Positions 1-8,785 of a stretch of 64,000 nt of DNA are shown here, piece after piece. This stretch comes from DASUPK01 sp963747425 (GTDB lineage: Bacteria; Actinomycetota; Thermoleophilia; Solirubrobacterales; 70-9). Position numbers and translations under genes: made by a program. Positions within the stretch are counted from its first letter, which is position 1, and each line of letters starts with the position of its first letter. The notes beneath the pieces were generated by a model. It did no database searches, was not told the origin of the DNA, and saw nothing but the letters and a program-made list of their open reading frames with translations. The stretch spans positions 62,001 through 126,000 of the forward strand of contig CAVVFJ010000011.1 of the NCBI GenBank assembly GCA_963747425.1. The letters are read 5' to 3'.

Positions 1-383
1 CGTCGGGACCGACCCGCTCCGCCGCCTCGAAGCGGTCCTCGACCGCGACCAGCGACCGTGGCTTGCCCCGGCAGGGGTGGTAGAGGCTGGGGCGAGCCTG
101 GCGGCCGATGTCGAGCAGGTCGGCGAATCCCCGCGTCGCGACCAGAGCCGTGCGCGCCCCGCGCTCTTCGAGCAGGGCATTGGTCCCCACGGTCATTCCG
201 TGGGTGAAGCGCATCCACCGCGCCGGGCTCGGCGCCGGCCCGCTCGAGCACCTCGTCGACCGCGGCGATCACCCCGCGCGACTGATCCTCGGGCGTGCTC
301 GGGACCTTGGCGGTGTGCAGCTGATCGCCGTCGAGCAGCGCGGCGTCGGTGAAGGTCCCACCGACGTCGACGCCGAGCAGCAT
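1..383 (-). pseudogene. Hydantoinase A / 5-oxoprolinase N-terminal part, frameshifted and cut by window edge
   Basis: Reading from ATG at 383, the product begins MLLGVDVGGTFTDAALLDG, the phosphate-binding start of the hydantoinase A/oxoprolinase (HyuA) ATPase-like fold. After about 58 codons the reading frame is lost. The conserved continuation (THGMTVGTNALLEERGA, then a Tyr-rich stretch) is found in a different frame and stays open to the window edge. A single extra base near position 209 explains both frames. The family hydrolyses cyclic amides such as hydantoins or 5-oxoproline, usually with an HyuB partner, which would lie outside the window. Whether the shift is a real mutation or a sequence error cannot be told here. 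The family call is firm from the N-terminal motif; the substrate is not. Confidence 0.7.
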
Positions 384-390
384 GGCCGGA

Positions 391-1017
391 CTATGACGCC
401 TGCGCCACTCCGATCGCCAGCGGGTGGACGAGCGCGGGCATCCAGCGCCAGCGGCCGCGTTCGACGGTCTCGACCCGGAGGTCGCTGTCGCGGAGCAGGT
501 CGACAGTCGCCCGATTCGCGTTGCAGCCCGCGGCGAACGCATGCCACGGCCGGTGCAACCGGTCCTGCCAGCCGGCTAGGCGCCGCGAGTCCGACCGCAC
601 GTGCTCGAGGAACAACAGCTTGCCGCCTGGGCGGAGGACCCTGGCGATCTCGTCGATCGCCTGGCGCGGTTCGTCGACCGTGCAGAGGACCAGCGTCGAG
701 ACCACCGTGTCGAAGCGATCGTCCTCGAAGGGGAGTCGTTCCGCATCGGCCGCCATTACCGAGGAGGGGGTCCCCGAGCGCTTTGCTCGCCGCTCGAGCC
801 TGGCGGCCATCGGCGGCGAGGGCTCGGTCAGTACCAGCTCCTCCAGACCGTCCGGGTAGTGGGGGAGGTTGAGCCCGGTTCCGGCGCCGAGTTCGAGCAC
901 CCGTCCCTTCGCCCGTCGGAGCAATTCGGCTCTTCGCTTCTCCATCCCGGCGCGCTCGCCCACCCATAGAAGCGGGTCATAGGCCGCGCTGAAGACGCCT
1001 TCCCAGACCTTGCTCAT
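391..1017 (-). CDS. Class I SAM-dependent methyltransferase
   Basis: 208 residues. Motif I is clear (VLELGAGTGLNLPHYP, about residues 40-55), followed by an acidic motif II region (LTEPSPPM), AADAERLPFEDDRFD (motif III/IV) and VLRPGGKLLFLEHV (motif post-III). This is the layout of UbiE/Methyltransf_11-type enzymes that methylate small molecules or lipids using S-adenosylmethionine. The C-terminal GRWRWMPALVHPLAIGVA segment resembles membrane-associated members acting on hydrophobic substrates. It ends 7 bases before the hydantoinase start on the same strand, so the two may be cotranscribed. The methyl acceptor cannot be deduced. Confidence 0.85.
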   Translation of the reverse strand: MSKVWEGVFSAAYDPLLWVGERAGMEKRRAELLRRAKGRVLELGAGTGLNLPHYPDGLEELVLTEPSPPMAARLERRAKRSGTPSSVMAADAERLPFEDDRFDTVVSTLVLCTVDEPRQAIDEIARVLRPGGKLLFLEHVRSDSRRLAGWQDRLHRPWHAFAAGCNANRATVDLLRDSDLRVETVERGRWRWMPALVHPLAIGVAQAS

Positions 1018-1181
1018 TGTCGCCCCTCTCGCTCGTGTGAACTTGTCACCGGTTCTACGAGGAGCGTGACGCTGCGGCTTGGCCGAGCAGTGTGCGGTGC
1101 CGCACAGAGGTCGCCGTCATTGCGCGGCGAGAGCCCCCAAGGGGTGGGGCCCTCCACCGGTCGATCAGTCCCAGGTTGTCG

Positions 1182-1616
1182 CTAGGCGGCGGCTGCCTCG
1201 ACCTCGCGCACCTCGAACTCCTCGAGATGCTTGTGCGAGGGGCAGTAGTCGCGCCCCGGCAGCGGCTCGCGCTGGCAGGGCGTGCCCTTGCGAGTGCTGG
1301 CCAGGCAGTTTCGCTCCTGGCCATCCAGCGTCACGTCGGCCGGCAGAGAGTCGAGGAACTCCTCGATCAGCTCGATGTGCCGCTCGACGACCATGTAGAC
1401 CCGAACCTGCTCGGCGAGCGCGAAGTACTCGCGAATCTCGGTGAACAGCGTCTTCGCCGGCCGTGCGAAGTAGCGGCGGTCCGAGACCAGCCTCTGAATG
1501 GTGGCCTCACACGCTTCCAGCAACGTCTGCCGGGCGGCGAACGTCCTCTCGACGCCCCCGGTGGTGTCGATGCGAGGAGCCAGGTCCCTGTAGATGGAAC
1601 GACTGAATTGATACAT
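1182..1616 (-). CDS. Small protein with C-terminal Cys/His zinc-like motif
   Basis: 144 residues with an N-terminal alpha-helical part (about residues 1-95, rich in Arg, Glu and Leu) and a compact C-terminal motif, CLASTRKGTPCQREPLPG followed by YCPSH. The order C-x7-C-x9-C-x2-H would suit one zinc ion. Similar short C..T..G..C..P..G..YC..H modules are found in uncharacterised actinobacterial proteins; I do not know a function. The start at 1616 gives a full-length helix, and the 160 bp upstream hold an AT-rich repeat region that may be its control region. It is a single gene on its strand with no partner that explains its role. Confidence 0.6.
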   Translation of the reverse strand: MYQFSRSIYRDLAPRIDTTGGVERTFAARQTLLEACEATIQRLVSDRRYFARPAKTLFTEIREYFALAEQVRVYMVVERHIELIEEFLDSLPADVTLDGQERNCLASTRKGTPCQREPLPGRDYCPSHKHLEEFEVREVEAAAA

Positions 1617-1705
1617 CCGTGATCTCTCCTTTGCCCCCCTGAAGCCTCATCCGCGGGCCTTCCTGCCCTTGGAATCTCCAGGCGATTGGTGATTCAACCA
1701 CGCGC

Positions 1706-1750
1706 ATACCCAAAATTGGGTTAAGGGCGGATTAAGTAGTTTTAAGTAGT
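1706..1750. promoter_or_regulatory. Inverted repeat plus 10-bp tandem repeat upstream of the Cys/His protein gene
   Basis: ACCCAA-AA-TTGGGT (1708-1721) is a perfect 6-bp inverted repeat. Just beyond it ATTAAGTAGT and TTTAAGTAGT (1731-1740, 1741-1750) form a 10-bp-phase direct repeat. Both are strikingly AT-rich for this genome and lie 90-135 bp upstream of the minus-strand gene starting at 1616. A 10-bp repeat phase is typical of sites bound by tandem response regulators of the OmpR/PhoB class. On the minus strand the hexamer GGGTAT at 1711-1706 would suit a SigB/SigF-type -10, but I see no matching -35. Confidence 0.4.
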
Positions 1751-1780
1751 CTCAGGCCCGCGCTTTTGAGTACGCGTGGC

Positions 1781-3223
1781 CTACTCCCACGCCTGCCAGG
1801 CGAGCTGATCGCCTCGGCAGACCAGGTGGCGGCCGTCGAGCGCGTCGTCGCGGTCGGGATACTCCAGGCGGCGGTGTGAGCCTCGCGATTCCTTTCGCTC
1901 GAGCGCAAAGCGGGCGATCAGCTGGGCGAGCCGATAGGGGTCCGAGAGGAGTCGTTCGAGGCGGTCGGCGCTCCTCAGCGGGCCGGCGAGCTCCCAGACC
2001 GCCTCTCGGGTCTCGGCCGGAGGCGGTTCGAAGCGCCAGGAGGGCGGATCCGGTGGCGGTCCAGGGTCGGGCTCCGCTGATGCGGCCGACGCCGCCCGGG
2101 CTCCGAGGACGAAGCACTCCGTGAGGGAGTTCGAGGCGAGGCGGTTCGCGCCGTGCAGGCCAGTGCAGGCGCACTCGCCGACCGCGAACAGGCCCGGAAG
2201 AGACGAGCGTCCCTCGAGGTCGGTGGCGATCCCGCCCATCACGTAGTGGGAGGCAGGTGCGACCGGGATCGGCTGCCGAGCAGGGTCGTGTCCCGCCTCT
2301 CGAAGGGCCTCGAACACGCTCGGAAAGCGCGTCTCGCTCAGTTCCCGCATGTCCAGGAGCACGTGATCGGAGCCGTCACGCTCCATTCGGTCGAGCACCG
2401 CCAGGGTGACCTCGTCGCGCGGCGCGAGCTCGTCCGTGAAGCGCTCGCCGGCGGCGTCCAGGAGGGTCGCGCCCTCGCCGCGGACGGCCTCGGTGACCAG
2501 CAGGCCGTCGTGGCTCGTTCCCGGCGCGGCCAGCGCGGTCGGGTGGAACTGGCAGAGCTCGAGGTCGGCGAGATCCGCTCCCGCCGCGTGAGCCATCACG
2601 GGCCCCGCGCCGATCGCCCCCCAGGGGTTGGTGGTGCGGGCCCAGAGGGCGGCGGCGCCGCCGGTGGCCAGGATCGTCGAGCGGGCGCGGATCGTTCCGG
2701 CGTCGGTGATCACCCCGTGACAGCGATCGCCGTCGCTCCACAGGGCCACCGCCGACGTCCTCTCGATCAGCTGGACGCGATCGTTCTCGGCCGCGAGCTC
2801 GGTGAGCCGCTCGGTGATCCGGCGCCCCGTTGCCGCACCCCCGGCGTGGACGATCCGGCGGCGCGAATGGCCTCCCTCTAGAGCCAGGGATAGAGCCTCA
2901 TCGGGATCCCGGTCGAACTTGACACCGCGGTGCTCGAGCTCCCAGACCACCCCGGGGGCCTCGGCGGCGAGGAGCTCGGCCGCGGAACGGCGGCACGCGC
3001 CGCGGCCGGCGGCGAGCGTGTCCTCGACGTGCTGCGCGGGCGAGTCGTCCGGGCCGATCGCGGCGGCGAGCCCGCCCTGCGCCCAGAAGCTCGAGCTCTC
3101 GCTGAGTGGCTTCCTCGACACCATCGCCACCCGAGCTCCGCCGTCGGCCGCGGTCAGGGCCGAGTAGAGGCCGGCGGCGCCCCCGCCCACCACCACGACG
3201 TCGAGGAGGTCGTCCGGCGTCAT
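1781..3223 (-). CDS. nadB: L-aspartate oxidase
   Basis: 480 residues, the usual length. It is the flavoprotein that oxidises L-aspartate to iminoaspartate, the first step of de novo NAD synthesis. The N-terminal dinucleotide-binding motif VVVVGGGAAGLYSAL is at about residues 9-23. The family signatures SSSFWAQGGLAAA (residues about 43-55), HSRRRIVHAGG (about 119-129, containing an active-site Arg) and CTGLHGANRLASNSLTE (about 355-371) are all present. nadA and nadC are not in the window. The start at 3223 is an ATG immediately before the FAD motif. The 5' end of the convergently annotated deacetylase frame overlaps it only if that gene starts at 3106. Confidence 0.95.
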   Translation of the reverse strand: MTPDDLLDVVVVGGGAAGLYSALTAADGGARVAMVSRKPLSESSSFWAQGGLAAAIGPDDSPAQHVEDTLAAGRGACRRSAAELLAAEAPGVVWELEHRGVKFDRDPDEALSLALEGGHSRRRIVHAGGAATGRRITERLTELAAENDRVQLIERTSAVALWSDGDRCHGVITDAGTIRARSTILATGGAAALWARTTNPWGAIGAGPVMAHAAGADLADLELCQFHPTALAAPGTSHDGLLVTEAVRGEGATLLDAAGERFTDELAPRDEVTLAVLDRMERDGSDHVLLDMRELSETRFPSVFEALREAGHDPARQPIPVAPASHYVMGGIATDLEGRSSLPGLFAVGECACTGLHGANRLASNSLTECFVLGARAASAASAEPDPGPPPDPPSWRFEPPPAETREAVWELAGPLRSADRLERLLSDPYRLAQLIARFALERKESRGSHRRLEYPDRDDALDGRHLVCRGDQLAWQAWE

Positions 3224-4263
3224 CGAGCCGCGAACCGTACTGTGCGCGGATCTCGGGTCTCTACCTCCGACATCCGAGCTCCTTCCAGCACGACACCGGC
3301 GGCCATCCGGAGAACGCGAGGCGGCTGACCGCGATCGAGGAGGCGATGTCCGAGCGCGACTGGCTCGGGCTGGAGCTGGTCGAGGCCCCGGCGGCGACGC
3401 GCGAGCAACTCCAGCGCGTCCACGGCGACGCCCATGTCGATGAGATCGAAGCTCTCTCCGCCAAGGGTGGCGGGATGATCGACCTGGACACGATCGCGAG
3501 CGCCGGCTCCTGGGAGGCGGCGCTCCATTCCGCCGGGGGCGCGGTGCACGCCACCGAGCGCCTGCTGGAGGAAGGGGGCTTCGCGTTCTGCGGCCTGCGC
3601 CCGCCGGGCCACCACGCCGAGCGGGACAGGGCCATGGGGTTCTGCCTGTTCAACAACATTGCCGTGGCGGCGGCGCACGCGATCGCCGAGTGCGGAGCCG
3701 AGCGGGTGCTGGTGGTCGACTGGGACGTCCACCACGGGAACGGCACGGAGGCGATCTTCTACGGGTCCTCCGAGGTCCTCTACTCGAGCATCCACCAGAG
3801 CCCGCTCTATCCCGGCACCGGCGCGGCGACCGACTTCGGCAGCGGCGCCGGGGAGGGATACACCGCCAACCTCCCGGTTCCGCCCGGAAGCGGCCCGGAC
3901 GAGTTCCTCGCCCTGGTCCAGCACGTGGTGGCGCCGATCGCCAGGGAGTGGAGGCCCGGCCTGCTCTGCGTCTCGGCCGGCTACGACGCGCACCGAGACG
4001 ATCCCCTCGCCAACTGCGAGCTCGACGACGCGGCCTACTGGGACATGGCGGCGACGATGCGGGACCTGGCGGGCGAGCTGGGGGTCCCCCTGCTCATCTG
4101 CCTGGAGGGCGGCTATTCGCTCGGGGCGCTGTCGCGCTCGGTGGTGGCGACCCTCGACGCGGTCTCCGGCGATGGCGTCCCGCGCGCGGCGCCGGGCGCG
4201 CTCGCAAGCTCCTACCGGGATCGCCTCGCCCGATTCTGGCCCGTGCTGGCCGCAGCGGCCTAA
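3106..4263 (+). CDS. Histone-deacetylase-family (AcuC/HDAC-like) amidohydrolase
   Basis: Zinc-dependent deacetylase fold. The domain starts at GLYLRHPSSFQHDTGGHPEN (from about 3256). It contains GLRPPGHHAERD (catalytic His pair), VVDWDVHHGNGT (zinc-binding Asp and His), SAGYDAHRDDPL (second Asp) and LEGGYS (near the active-site end). Bacterial members deacetylate acetyl-lysine, polyamines or small amides; the substrate is not evident. The start is a problem. The only ATG, GTG or TTG in this frame before the domain is 3106, which lies inside nadB and would add about 50 low-complexity Arg/Pro residues that look like antisense of nadB. The true start is probably nearer 3250, with a rare start codon or a sequence error. 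Confidence 0.85.
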   Translation: MASSTPSPPELRRRPRSGPSRGRRRPRPPPRRRGGRPASSSREPYCARISGLYLRHPSSFQHDTGGHPENARRLTAIEEAMSERDWLGLELVEAPAATREQLQRVHGDAHVDEIEALSAKGGGMIDLDTIASAGSWEAALHSAGGAVHATERLLEEGGFAFCGLRPPGHHAERDRAMGFCLFNNIAVAAAHAIAECGAERVLVVDWDVHHGNGTEAIFYGSSEVLYSSIHQSPLYPGTGAATDFGSGAGEGYTANLPVPPGSGPDEFLALVQHVVAPIAREWRPGLLCVSAGYDAHRDDPLANCELDDAAYWDMAATMRDLAGELGVPLLICLEGGYSLGALSRSVVATLDAVSGDGVPRAAPGALASSYRDRLARFWPVLAAAA

Positions 4264-4271
4264 GCCTGAGC

Positions 4272-6973
4272 TCAGGCGGTCAGCCGGTCCCTGATCTCCG
4301 CCATCAGCTTCTTCGGGAGACCCGGGACCCCCTCGAGGTCGTCGACGGAGGAGAAGCCGTCCTGGCGCTCGCGATAGGCGATCAAGCGGGTGGCCTGGGT
4401 CACCGACATACCCAGCTCGCGGAACTGCTCGAAGGTTGCCTTGTTGACGTCGAGCGGGCCGCCGCGGCGGGGCTTCGGCTTCGCCTTCGTGTCCTTGGCC
4501 TTGGTCTTCTTCGCCTTTGAGGCGCTCTTCGATCCGGCGCTCGCCTTCGCCTTCGAGCCCTTGGTGCTTCGCTTCGACTGCGCATCCTTCTTCGCCTTGG
4601 CGGCCTTGGCCTTTCGCTGCTGCGCAGCCTTGGCGCGGGCCGTCTTCTTCTCGGCGGCCTCCTTCTCGCGCGCAGCCCTCTTCCGGGCGGCCTCCTTCTC
4701 GCGGGCGGCCTTTCTCGCCGCGGCATCCTTTTCGCGCGCCGCCTTCTTCTCGGAGGCTTCCTTCTCCCGCGCCTGCCTTCTTCTCGGCCGTCTGATTCGA
4801 CCGAGCGTCCTGTCTCGGCCTTGGCCTCGGCCTCCCCCTCGGCCTGCTTCTCCTGATCGCGTGCGGCGGCCTTCTCCGTGCGCCTCGTGCGCCGGGCCTC
4901 GGCGCGCCGGCGGAAGAAGCCGGCCTTGGGCTCGACCGCCTCCTGCTCGTCGGTCTCGGGCTCGTTGTCGGCCGCGGCCTTCTCGGGCAGCTCGATTCCG
5001 ACCGAGGTCGCATGCGCCTGGGCGCCGCTGGCGCGGTCCATCACGGACTTGATCCGATCCTCGAGTTGGCGGAAGCGACCCTCGCGCTCCTCCGTCACCT
5101 TCTTGCGGTCCTCGTCGGAGGCCTCTCCGAGCTTGCTCTCGGCGGACTCGGCGCGGTCCTCGGCGTCGCGCAGCTGGTGCTCGGCGGCCTTCAGGGCCCG
5201 GGCTGCCTCCTCGAGCTCCGCGGCCAGCTCGTGCTCGCGCTCGGCGAATGACCGCTCCGCCGCCTCCTCGGCCTCGCGCTTGGCCTGAGCCACCTGGCGC
5301 TTGGCGCGCCCCTCCGCCTCACGCTCCAGCTTCGCGACCGCCTGTTTCATGCGTTCCTCGGCTTCGGCGTTGGCCTTGGCGGCCGCCTCGGTGCGGGCGG
5401 CGGCAATCTGCTCCTTGACGCCGCGCTCGGCCTCGCGCTGGAGGGCGCGGGTCTGGCCGCGGAGCCACTCGGCCGCGGCGTTCCGGGCCTCGCCCTCCGC
5501 GTCGAGCCGCGCGGTTTCGGTCGCCTCGACCTTCGCCTCGGCTCGCTTGGCCCGACTCTCGGACTTCTGGATCAGCTGTTCGCGTGAGCCCCGTTCCTCC
5601 TCGAGCTCGGTGCGGAGCGTCTGGATCTCCCCCTGGAGACGGCGCTCGGTCTCGGCGCGGACCGCCTCGCCGGTGACCTGAACTCGCTCCTCGGCCTCCG
5701 CCCGGAGCGTCCGTTCCTGCTCGGCCAGGCGGTGCTCGGCCTCCTTGGCCATACGGGCCTGCGTCTCGGTCTCGACCTTGGAGAGGGCTTCCTGGATCTT
5801 CGCGTCGGACTCGGCCTGCAGACGGCGCATCTCGGTGTCGAGGCGCTCCTCGGCTTCGCTTTGCACCCGGGTCTGCTCCGCGGCCAGCCTCGACTCGGCA
5901 CCCTCGACCCGTTCGCCGGCAGCCTCGATCTGCTCCGCGATCTCGTCCAGACGGCGCTGCGCCGACTCGGCGGCCTCCGTCGCCGCCTCCTGCTCGCGGC
6001 GCAGGGATCGCTCGCGCATCTTGAGCTCGGACTCGAAGCGGAGCTCGGCGGCTCGGCGGGCGGCGTCGACCTCTTCGCGCGCCCGCGCGTCGGCGTCCGA
6101 CTTGATCTCGGCGATCCGCTTGGCCAGCTGTTGCTCGAGCTGGCGGCGAATGGTGCGCTCCAGCTCGGCGCGGCTCTCCTCCAGCCGCTCACGCTCCTGT
6201 GCCGAGAGGCGCTCCTCGGCCTCGGCCACCTCGGCCTTGGCCTGGTCGGAGGCCTGAGAGCGGATCTCCTCCTCGGCCTCCCGGCGGGCCCCCTCGACCG
6301 CCTCCTGGATGCGCGCCTCGGTCTCGGTCTCCATCGCAGCGATCTGGGCCTTGAGCTGCTCGGTGTGCTCGCGCAGCCTCTGATCCGCCTCCCGGCGGAC
6401 CTTGCGCTCGGCCTCCTCCCGGACCTGCTCGGTGTCCCCGCCCGCGCGCTCGGCCCGCTCCAGCCTCTCGCGGGCGTCCTTCAGGGCGGCCGCCGCCTGG
6501 TCGCGCTCGTCGATCAGCTCCTTCTCGCGAGACAGCATGCGCCGCTCGAGCTCGGCTTCGAGCTCGCGCCGGACGTCGCCGCGCTGCTCGCGCAGCCAGT
6601 TGGCCGCGTCCTCGCGGGCCCGCGCATCGGTGACGGTGACGTCTCCCGCGGCGGCGCGGGCCTCGGCTTCCTCGAGGCGGCGCTGGACCTCCTCGAGGGA
6701 CCTGGACGCCCGCTCGCGCTCCTGCTCGAGGTCGTCCTCCAGGGCCAGGATCTCCGCCGTCGCCCTCTCCTCGGCCTGGCGGCGGGCGGCGTCGACCGCC
6801 TGCTCCATCCGGTCGTCTCGCTCGCCGTCGGCGGGGCCTGTGCCCGGGGCGCCGGCGGGCTCGCTGGCGACCGGGCGATCCTCAGCTCCCACTACGGGGC
6901 GGACGACCGGGGTGCGCTTGGGGGCGGGCCGAGCCTTTGGCTGCTCCGCGCCATCGTTGGGGCGCTCGGTCAT
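4272..6973 (-). CDS. Long coiled-coil protein with C-terminal helix-hairpin-helix, apparent frameshift near 4770-4800
   Basis: Starting at ATG 6973 (MTERPNDGAEQPKARPAP), a Pro-rich head of about 45 residues is followed by roughly 600 residues of Glu/Arg/Ala heptad sequence, a very long continuous coiled coil. A further Ala/Glu region follows. In the main frame the sequence then turns abruptly into Arg/Pro nonsense. A different frame, starting near 4790, restores AREKEA/EKKA repeats, a Lys/Ala-rich linker and a ComEA-like helix-hairpin-helix (LDVNKATFEQFRELGM, then GFSSVDDLEGVPGLPKK) ending at the stop at 4272-4274. One or two single-base shifts between about 4770 and 4800 explain this. Role unknown; a structural or DNA-organising role is inference. 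Divergent from the pilin gene. Confidence 0.65.
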
Positions 6974-7137
6974 CGAGGCGGTCACTTTACGCGACGTGTG
7001 CGCCGGACCTCGGCTCGCCGAAGCACCGGCGAGGGGGGATTTGGCGCGGAGGCGTTCGCCTTCGGCCACACGCTGGTCTGGTTCGGTTCGCCGGCGACGG
7101 CGAGCCTCGCGGAAACGAGCCCGAGGAGGTTTTGTTC

Positions 7138-7380
7138 ATGCGAGAACTCGTCGCCCGAGCCCAGCTCGCCGTCCACGATCTGAGCCGCCGGCTGCTGGGT
7201 CCGCCGGCCCGGAGCGGCCAGGGGACGGTGGAGTACGTGGGCCTGATCCTGCTGGTCGCCCTGCTGATGGTGGGGATGGTGGCCGCGATGAAGGGCTTTC
7301 AGGGCAAGCAGGGCCTGGAGCTGGCCCAGACGATCGTCGACAAGATCCGCGAGGCGGTGGGCCAGGTCAAGTTCAAGTAA
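7138..7380 (+). CDS. Flp/Fap-type prepilin
   Basis: 80 residues from ATG 7138, with a strong Shine-Dalgarno GAGGAGG at 7123-7129. A basic leader of about 30 residues ends in a type IV prepilin site G|QGTVEY, with Glu at +5 of the mature form. It is followed by one hydrophobic helix (VGLILLVALLMVGMVAAM) and a short amphipathic tail. This is the hallmark of Flp pilins assembled by Tad secretion systems. No tad genes (tadA, rcpA, prepilin peptidase) lie nearby, so it would rely on machinery elsewhere. Longer in-frame starts upstream lack a ribosome site and were rejected. Confidence 0.8.
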   Translation: MRELVARAQLAVHDLSRRLLGPPARSGQGTVEYVGLILLVALLMVGMVAAMKGFQGKQGLELAQTIVDKIREAVGQVKFK

Positions 7381-7435
7381 GCGACCCCTGCACAGGTGGG
7401 CTTGGGCGCCGGCGTTTGATGCGAGACTGGCGCCC

Positions 7436-8170
7436 ATGCCCGCCGGCCGCAGCTACGACCGCGCTCCTGCCGACATCCGACCGGTGACGATCGAGCCGGG
7501 CTTCGTCCGGACCGCCGACGGGTCGGCCCTGATCTCGCAGGGCGAGACCCGCGTGATCTGCACCGCCTCCGTGAGCGAGAACGTGCCCCGCTGGATGGAG
7601 GGCAAGGGGCGCGGCTGGGTCACCGGCGAGTACGCGATGCTGCCGGCCTCCACCGGCGATCGCAAGGCCCGCGACATCAGCCGCGGCAAGCAGGATGGGC
7701 GTGGCGTCGAGATCCAGAGGCTGATCGGCCGGTCGCTGCGCGGGGTGGTGGACTTCAAGGCCCTCGGCGAGCGGTCGGTCTACGTCGACTGCGACGTCCT
7801 GCAGGCCGACGGCGGCACCCGCTGCGCCGCGATCACCGGCGGGTTCGTGGCGCTGCAGAGCGCACTCGCGAAGCTGGTCGATGCCGGGACGATCGATGCC
7901 CTGCCGCTCAACCAGTCGGTGGCCGCGGTGAGCGTCGGGATGGTGGACGGCAGGGCGCTCTGCGACCTGGACTACGACGAGGACTCGACGGCGGAGGTGG
8001 ACGCGAACGTGGTGATGACCGGCGACGGCGGCCTGGTCGAGGTTCAGGCGACCGCGGAGCGAACGCCGCTTTCCCGAGCCTCGCTCGACGAGCTTCTCGC
8101 GCTGGCCGAGGCCGGGATCGCGCGGCTGCGCGAAGCACAGGAATCCGCAGTCGGCGAGCTCCCGGGCTGA
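7436..8170 (+). CDS. rph: Ribonuclease PH
   Basis: 244 residues, normal length. This phosphorolytic 3'-5' exoribonuclease trims tRNA 3' ends. Signatures are the N-terminal RPVTIEPGFVRTADGSALIS, EYAMLPASTGDRKARD, RGVEIQRLIGRSLR (phosphate and RNA contact Arg residues) and DCDVLQADGGTRCAAITGG. The following gene, rdgB, is the common neighbour of rph in actinobacteria and the two are probably cotranscribed (about 20 bases apart). ATG at 7436 is the first start giving the canonical N-terminus. Confidence 0.95.
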   Translation: MPAGRSYDRAPADIRPVTIEPGFVRTADGSALISQGETRVICTASVSENVPRWMEGKGRGWVTGEYAMLPASTGDRKARDISRGKQDGRGVEIQRLIGRSLRGVVDFKALGERSVYVDCDVLQADGGTRCAAITGGFVALQSALAKLVDAGTIDALPLNQSVAAVSVGMVDGRALCDLDYDEDSTAEVDANVVMTGDGGLVEVQATAERTPLSRASLDELLALAEAGIARLREAQESAVGELPG

Positions 8171-8191
8171 CACGCGATCATCTAGCCGGCG

Positions 8192-8785
8192 ATGTCGGCA
8201 TTGCTCCTGGCCACCCGGAACGAGCACAAGCTCCGCGAGCTCCGCGAGGCGCTGCCCGGCGTCGGGATCGATCCCCTGCCGCCCGAGATCGAGCTGCCGC
8301 CCGAGGATGGTGAGACGTTCGCCGAGAACGCGCTCGGCAAGGCTCGCGCGGCGCACGCCGCGACCGGCCGCGCCGCGGCCGCCGATGACTCCGGGATCGA
8401 GGCGTACGGTCTTGGGGGCAGGCCCGGGGTGCGCTCGGCGCGATATGCCGGCGAGGGGGCGAGTGACGATCAGAATCTGGCGAAGCTGCTCGAAGAGGTC
8501 GGCCGCCAGGAGGACCGGCACGTGGCGTACGTCTGCGCGATCGCCCTGGTGGAGGAGGACGGATCCGAGTCGGTGTTCGAGGGTCGCTGCGAGGGGACGC
8601 TGGCGAGCGAGCCGCGGGGGAGCGGCGGCTTCGGCTACGACCCGGCCTTCGTCCCGGATGACACCCCTCCGGGCGACGACCGGACCATGGCCGAGCTGAC
8701 CCCGGCCGAGAAGCACGCGATCAGCCACCGCGGCAGGGCGGCGAGGAAGCTCGCGGCCCACCTCGGCGTCGAGGTGCCGGGATGA
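8192..8785 (+). CDS. rdgB: XTP/dITP diphosphatase (Ham1/RdgB)
   Basis: 197 residues. It hydrolyses non-canonical purine nucleoside triphosphates (dITP, XTP) to monophosphates, cleaning the nucleotide pool. Family motifs are LLATRNEHKLRELREAL (residues 4-20), ETFAENALGKARAA, ADDSGIEAYGLGGRPGVRSARYAG (the SGL-type signature) and GSGGFGYDPAFVP. The last codons overlap the start of the cation transporter gene by 4 bases (ATGA). It is downstream of rph in what looks like one transcription unit. Confidence 0.93.
   Translation: MSALLLATRNEHKLRELREALPGVGIDPLPPEIELPPEDGETFAENALGKARAAHAATGRAAAADDSGIEAYGLGGRPGVRSARYAGEGASDDQNLAKLLEEVGRQEDRHVAYVCAIALVEEDGSESVFEGRCEGTLASEPRGSGGFGYDPAFVPDDTPPGDDRTMAELTPAEKHAISHRGRAARKLAAHLGVEVPG

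Noticed and set aside
1706..1711. SigB-type promoter on the minus strand (GGGTAT)
   Set aside because: The -10-like hexamer is present but no GTTT-type -35 occurs at a suitable distance.
3220..5013. A long minus-strand frame of Arg/Gly-rich sequence
   Set aside because: It is antisense to the HDAC-like gene and a third frame of the coiled-coil gene; no domain can be seen in it.
7138..7380. A Tad pilus locus
   Set aside because: Only the Flp-type pilin is present; no tad/cpa genes occur within the window.
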